Positions 12,999 through 14,847 of a DNA stretch of 14,847 bases are shown here, in pieces (position 1 is the first letter of the stretch; each line of letters starts with the position of its first letter). The stretch is from Chthonomonas sp. UBA2391 (lineage in GTDB: Bacteria; Armatimonadota; Fimbriimonadia; Fimbriimonadales; Fimbriimonadaceae). The translations under genes were made by a program, and so were the position numbers. The stretch is taken from contig DDSL01000050.1 in NCBI GenBank assembly GCA_002343825.1, positions 1-14,847 of the forward strand, given 5' to 3'. Below the pieces are notes generated by a model, which saw only the letters and a list, made by a program, of their open reading frames with translations, ran no database searches and was not told the origin of the DNA.

Positions 12999-13491
12999 GG
13001 ACAACGTCGGCATCGACTTCCTCAGCAACGCCCAGAGCCTGACCTTCAACCCTCGCATCAACCTCGGAGCCGGCAATGACAACTTCTTGATCAACGCGAC
13101 TAGCAACCAGTTGACCGACCTGTTCCTCAACACCGGAATCGACCTCGGTGCTGGCCAAGACAAGCTCGTGATGAGCTACACCGACATGCTCACGACCACC
13201 TGGAACGGTTCGGCCCTGCTGGGTGCTGGCGCTGACGCGGCCGAAATCAGCGTGATCGGAGACCTCTACGGTTCGGCGAGCCTGGAGCTCGGGGCCGACG
13301 CCGACACGGCTTTCATGGCGGTGAGTCAGGGCAACTATGGCAGCCAACGCGTCACCGCCGGATCGGGCGACGACGTGGTCGAGCACTGGCCTTCGGCGGG
13401 ACTCTTCGGTACGCCGAGCTTCGACGGCGGCGCTGGCTTCGACAAGTTCTATGGCCTGGGCACCCCGGTCGGCTTCGAAGAAGTCAACTAA
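12985..13491 (+). CDS. Exported GxGxD-repeat protein, C-terminal fragment (frameshifted)
   Basis: The downstream half of the same gene in the +1 frame. The nominal GTG at 12985 has no ribosome binding site and lies inside the upstream frame, so independent translation is unlikely. It carries GIGEDNVGI, GAGNDNFLI, GAGQDKLVM, GAGADAAEI, GADADTAFM, GSGDDVVEH and GAGFDKFYG, spaced by about 20-35 residues. These are clearer versions of the N-terminal units, with Asp at the position used by RTX-type calcium turns. The fragment ends GFEEVN with no sorting signal or anchor, so the mature protein would be released or held by other means. A strong terminator follows 39 bases later. If the extra G is a sequencing error the gene is intact; if real, it is a recent pseudogene or a frameshifting site. 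Confidence 0.8.
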   Translation: MGIGEDNVGIDFLSNAQSLTFNPRINLGAGNDNFLINATSNQLTDLFLNTGIDLGAGQDKLVMSYTDMLTTTWNGSALLGAGADAAEISVIGDLYGSASLELGADADTAFMAVSQGNYGSQRVTAGSGDDVVEHWPSAGLFGTPSFDGGAGFDKFYGLGTPVGFEEVN

Positions 13492-13529
13492 GCAACCCCT
13501 TCTTTCCTCTCCCTAAAGACAAAAAACAC

Positions 13530-13557
13530 AAGCACCCCCGCCTAGCGGGGGTGCTTT
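13530..13557. terminator. Strong bidirectional intrinsic terminator
   Basis: GCACCCCCGC (13532-13541), loop CTA, GCGGGGGTGC (13545-13554), extended by two A-T pairs to a 12-bp stem. The plus-strand tail is TTTGTG. The minus-strand tail is TTGTG followed by six T, which makes it the better terminator for the leftward ornithine cyclodeaminase transcript. It serves both convergent genes. Confidence 0.9.
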
Positions 13558-13561
13558 GTGC

Positions 13562-13614
13562 GTTGAGAGCCAGTGGTTCGGCGGCCACCCGCATCACTAA
13601 TCCGGGCTCTCAAC
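13562..13614. repeat. Inverted repeat between convergent genes
   Basis: GTTGAGAGCC (13562-13571) and GGCTCTCAAC (13605-13614) are perfect 10-bp inverted copies separated by 33 bases that contain a smaller GTGG/CCAC pairing. It lies just right of the terminator and 77 bases before the end of the ornithine cyclodeaminase gene. The rest of this gap (13615-13691) shows nothing recognisable. Confidence 0.5.
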
Positions 13615-13691
13615 TCCGCTTCTTGGTCGAAGCCATACGCTCAGGCGCGACCCCGGCGACTCATCAATCTCCGCCGCCGAGGAAGGGCGGC

Positions 13692-14750
13692 TCAGCGCCG
13701 CGAGGCGGCCAGCGAGAGCAGGCCAAAGACGTCTTTCGGGTCGGCCATCGGCGGGATCAGGTCCAGCGATTGCCCCAGGCCGTGCTCGCGGGCGAGTTCA
13801 TACGCCACCCAGAGCGCCGAGTAATCCTCCAGTCCGAACCCGACCGAATCGAAGATCGTGACCTCCTCGGCCCCGGCCCGCCCTGGGGCGGCCCCGGTCA
13901 GAACTTGCCAAAGCTCGGTGACGGCAAAATCGGCCGGCATCTGCTGAATCTCGCCTTCGATTCGGCTCTGTGGTTCGAACTCAACCACCACCCGAGCCCT
14001 CGCCACCACGTCGCGGTGCAGCTCGGTTTTGCCCGGGCAGTCCCCGCCGATCGCGTTCAGGTGCATCCCCGGTTCCACCATCTCCGGAGTGAGGATCGTG
14101 GCATAGGCCTTGTCGGCGGTGCAGGTGGTCACGAGGTCACAACCGCGCACGGCTTCGGCGGTCGAACCAAATGGCACCAGCTCAAATCCCGTGGTCCCGG
14201 CCAGATTACGCAACAACTTTTCCGTCGCCGCCGGGTCAATGTCATACAGATGGAATCGGTTGATGCCCAGAGCCGCGTGGAAGGCCAAAATCTGGAACTC
14301 GCTCTGGGCTCCGTTGCCGATCATCGCCATGCTTCGGCTCTCCGGTCGGGCCATCACGCTGGCGGCCAGCACCGAAGTCGCGGCCGTGCGGATAGCCGTG
14401 AGGATGGTCATTTCACTCAGAAACTTGGGGAAGCCGGTCTCCATGTCGCTAAGCGCGCCAAAGGCCATGACCGTCGGCATCTGGTGCTTAAAGTTGTAAG
14501 GGTGCCCGTTGACGTACTTGAACGAAAACTCTTCGTGATTGCTGACCGGCATCAGCTCGATCACGCCGACCCCATGGGCATGATTGGCGGTCCGGGGCGA
14601 TTTTTCGAACTCCTCCCAGCGCTTGTAATCGTGTTCCAGGCGCTGCTGCACCTTGGCGATAAACGTCCCGAGGCCGACTCGGGCCACGAGCTCGCGCATC
14701 TCCGCCACGCTGAGGAAAAGGGTCTGGGCCATCACCTGAGATTGTGCCAT
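13692..14750 (-). CDS. Ornithine cyclodeaminase
   Basis: A 352-residue enzyme of the ornithine cyclodeaminase/mu-crystallin family. It converts L-ornithine to L-proline and ammonia with bound NAD in the cytosol. Seen: SPRTANHAHGVGVIELMP (51-68), FKYVNGHP (77-84) with the substrate-binding Lys78, LSEMTILTAIRTAATS (111-126), the dinucleotide loop IGNGAQSEFQ (144-153), YDIDP (169-173), and NAIGGDCPGKTEL (232-244) with the catalytic Asp237. It also has PQSRIEGEIQQ and FDSVGFGLEDYSAL, features of true ornithine cyclodeaminases rather than the shorter opine or alanine dehydrogenase relatives. ATG 14750 is preferred because GAGG lies 8 bases upstream; TTG 14777 and ATG 14732 are less likely. It follows the stop of an upstream gene by 28 bases, so it is probably the second gene of an operon entering from the right. 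Confidence 0.93.
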   Translation of the reverse strand: MAQSQVMAQTLFLSVAEMRELVARVGLGTFIAKVQQRLEHDYKRWEEFEKSPRTANHAHGVGVIELMPVSNHEEFSFKYVNGHPYNFKHQMPTVMAFGALSDMETGFPKFLSEMTILTAIRTAATSVLAASVMARPESRSMAMIGNGAQSEFQILAFHAALGINRFHLYDIDPAATEKLLRNLAGTTGFELVPFGSTAEAVRGCDLVTTCTADKAYATILTPEMVEPGMHLNAIGGDCPGKTELHRDVVARARVVVEFEPQSRIEGEIQQMPADFAVTELWQVLTGAAPGRAGAEEVTIFDSVGFGLEDYSALWVAYELAREHGLGQSLDLIPPMADPKDVFGLLSLAASRR

Positions 14751-14778
14751 ACCCTTTTCCTCTGGCGATACTCGCAAT

Positions 14779-14847
14779 TTAGGGTGCGTCGCCGGCTAGG
14801 TCGAAGTTCTCGCTGAGGAGGATGTAGTCAAAGATCGTCACCGATCC
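14779..14847 (-). CDS. C-terminal end of an unidentified gene
   Basis: On the minus strand the edge reads in frame as SVTIFDYILLSENFDLAGD and ends AP then TAA (14781-14779), 22 visible codons. The rest lies outside the window, so the family cannot be named. That it is real is suggested by the uninterrupted frame to the edge and the 28-base spacing to the ornithine cyclodeaminase start, where the ribosome binding site sits. Confidence 0.5.
   Translation of the reverse strand, partial: GSVTIFDYILLSENFDLAGDAP

Noticed and set aside
12985..13491. Second half of the repeat protein as an independent gene
   Set aside because: No ribosome binding site or signal peptide, and removing one G joins it seamlessly to the upstream frame.
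13562..13614. tRNA-like look of the inverted-repeat region
   Set aside because: No acceptor, anticodon or T arm could be assembled on either strand; only the outer 10-bp pairing is real.
13551..14816. Long plus-strand open frame opposite ornithine cyclodeaminase
   Set aside because: The minus strand encodes a complete, motif-rich enzyme; the plus frame has no recognisable features and runs through the terminator region.

Overview
The window carries a compact, gene-dense bacterial chromosome segment with high GC. It contains metabolic genes, one alternative sigma factor, and several exported or envelope proteins, including one with a PEP-CTERM/exosortase sorting signal. I see no rRNA, tRNA, CRISPR array, insertion sequence or phage gene. 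A PEP-CTERM signal, a WhiG/FliA-type sigma factor, Gly-rich and repeat-rich exported proteins and frequent TTG/GTG starts would fit Armatimonadota (Fimbriimonadales-like) or a similar environmental phylum. This assignment is a low-confidence inference.

Left part, minus strand (1-3141): a TfoX N-terminal-domain protein, an ATP-type 6-phosphofructokinase and a PfkB-family fructose-1-phosphate-kinase-like gene form a tight operon. The last two overlap by 4 bases and the kinase runs off the left edge. Upstream lies a lysine 6-dehydrogenase/saccharopine dehydrogenase-like gene with an inverted repeat next to its ribosome binding site.

Middle, mostly plus strand (3288-8973): a signal-peptide and single-TM protein with a Gly-rich tail is convergent with a DUF6265-like gene. 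Next come a hypothetical protein directly abutting an MBL-fold hydrolase, a small two-TM protein, a FliA/WhiG-type sigma factor, and a SurA/PrsA-like foldase lipoprotein. The foldase gene is preceded by a sequence that fits the sigma-54 promoter pattern and by a long RNA hairpin, and is followed by a good intrinsic terminator.

Right part (9020-14847): an OsmC-type peroxiredoxin; an unusual 702-residue exported protein with a PEP-CTERM sorting signal in its middle, apparently two genes joined in frame; a hypothetical coiled-coil protein; and a divergent exported GxGxD-repeat protein interrupted by a single-base frameshift. A strong bidirectional terminator follows. An ornithine cyclodeaminase gene, read from the right, comes next, preceded by the last 22 codons of another gene.

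The most interesting points are the internal PEP-CTERM fusion, the frameshifted 12-repeat secreted protein, the sigma-54-like promoter plus leader hairpin of the foldase gene, and a sigma-28-like -10 element upstream of the sigma-factor gene itself. No large undescribed system such as a defence island is evident.
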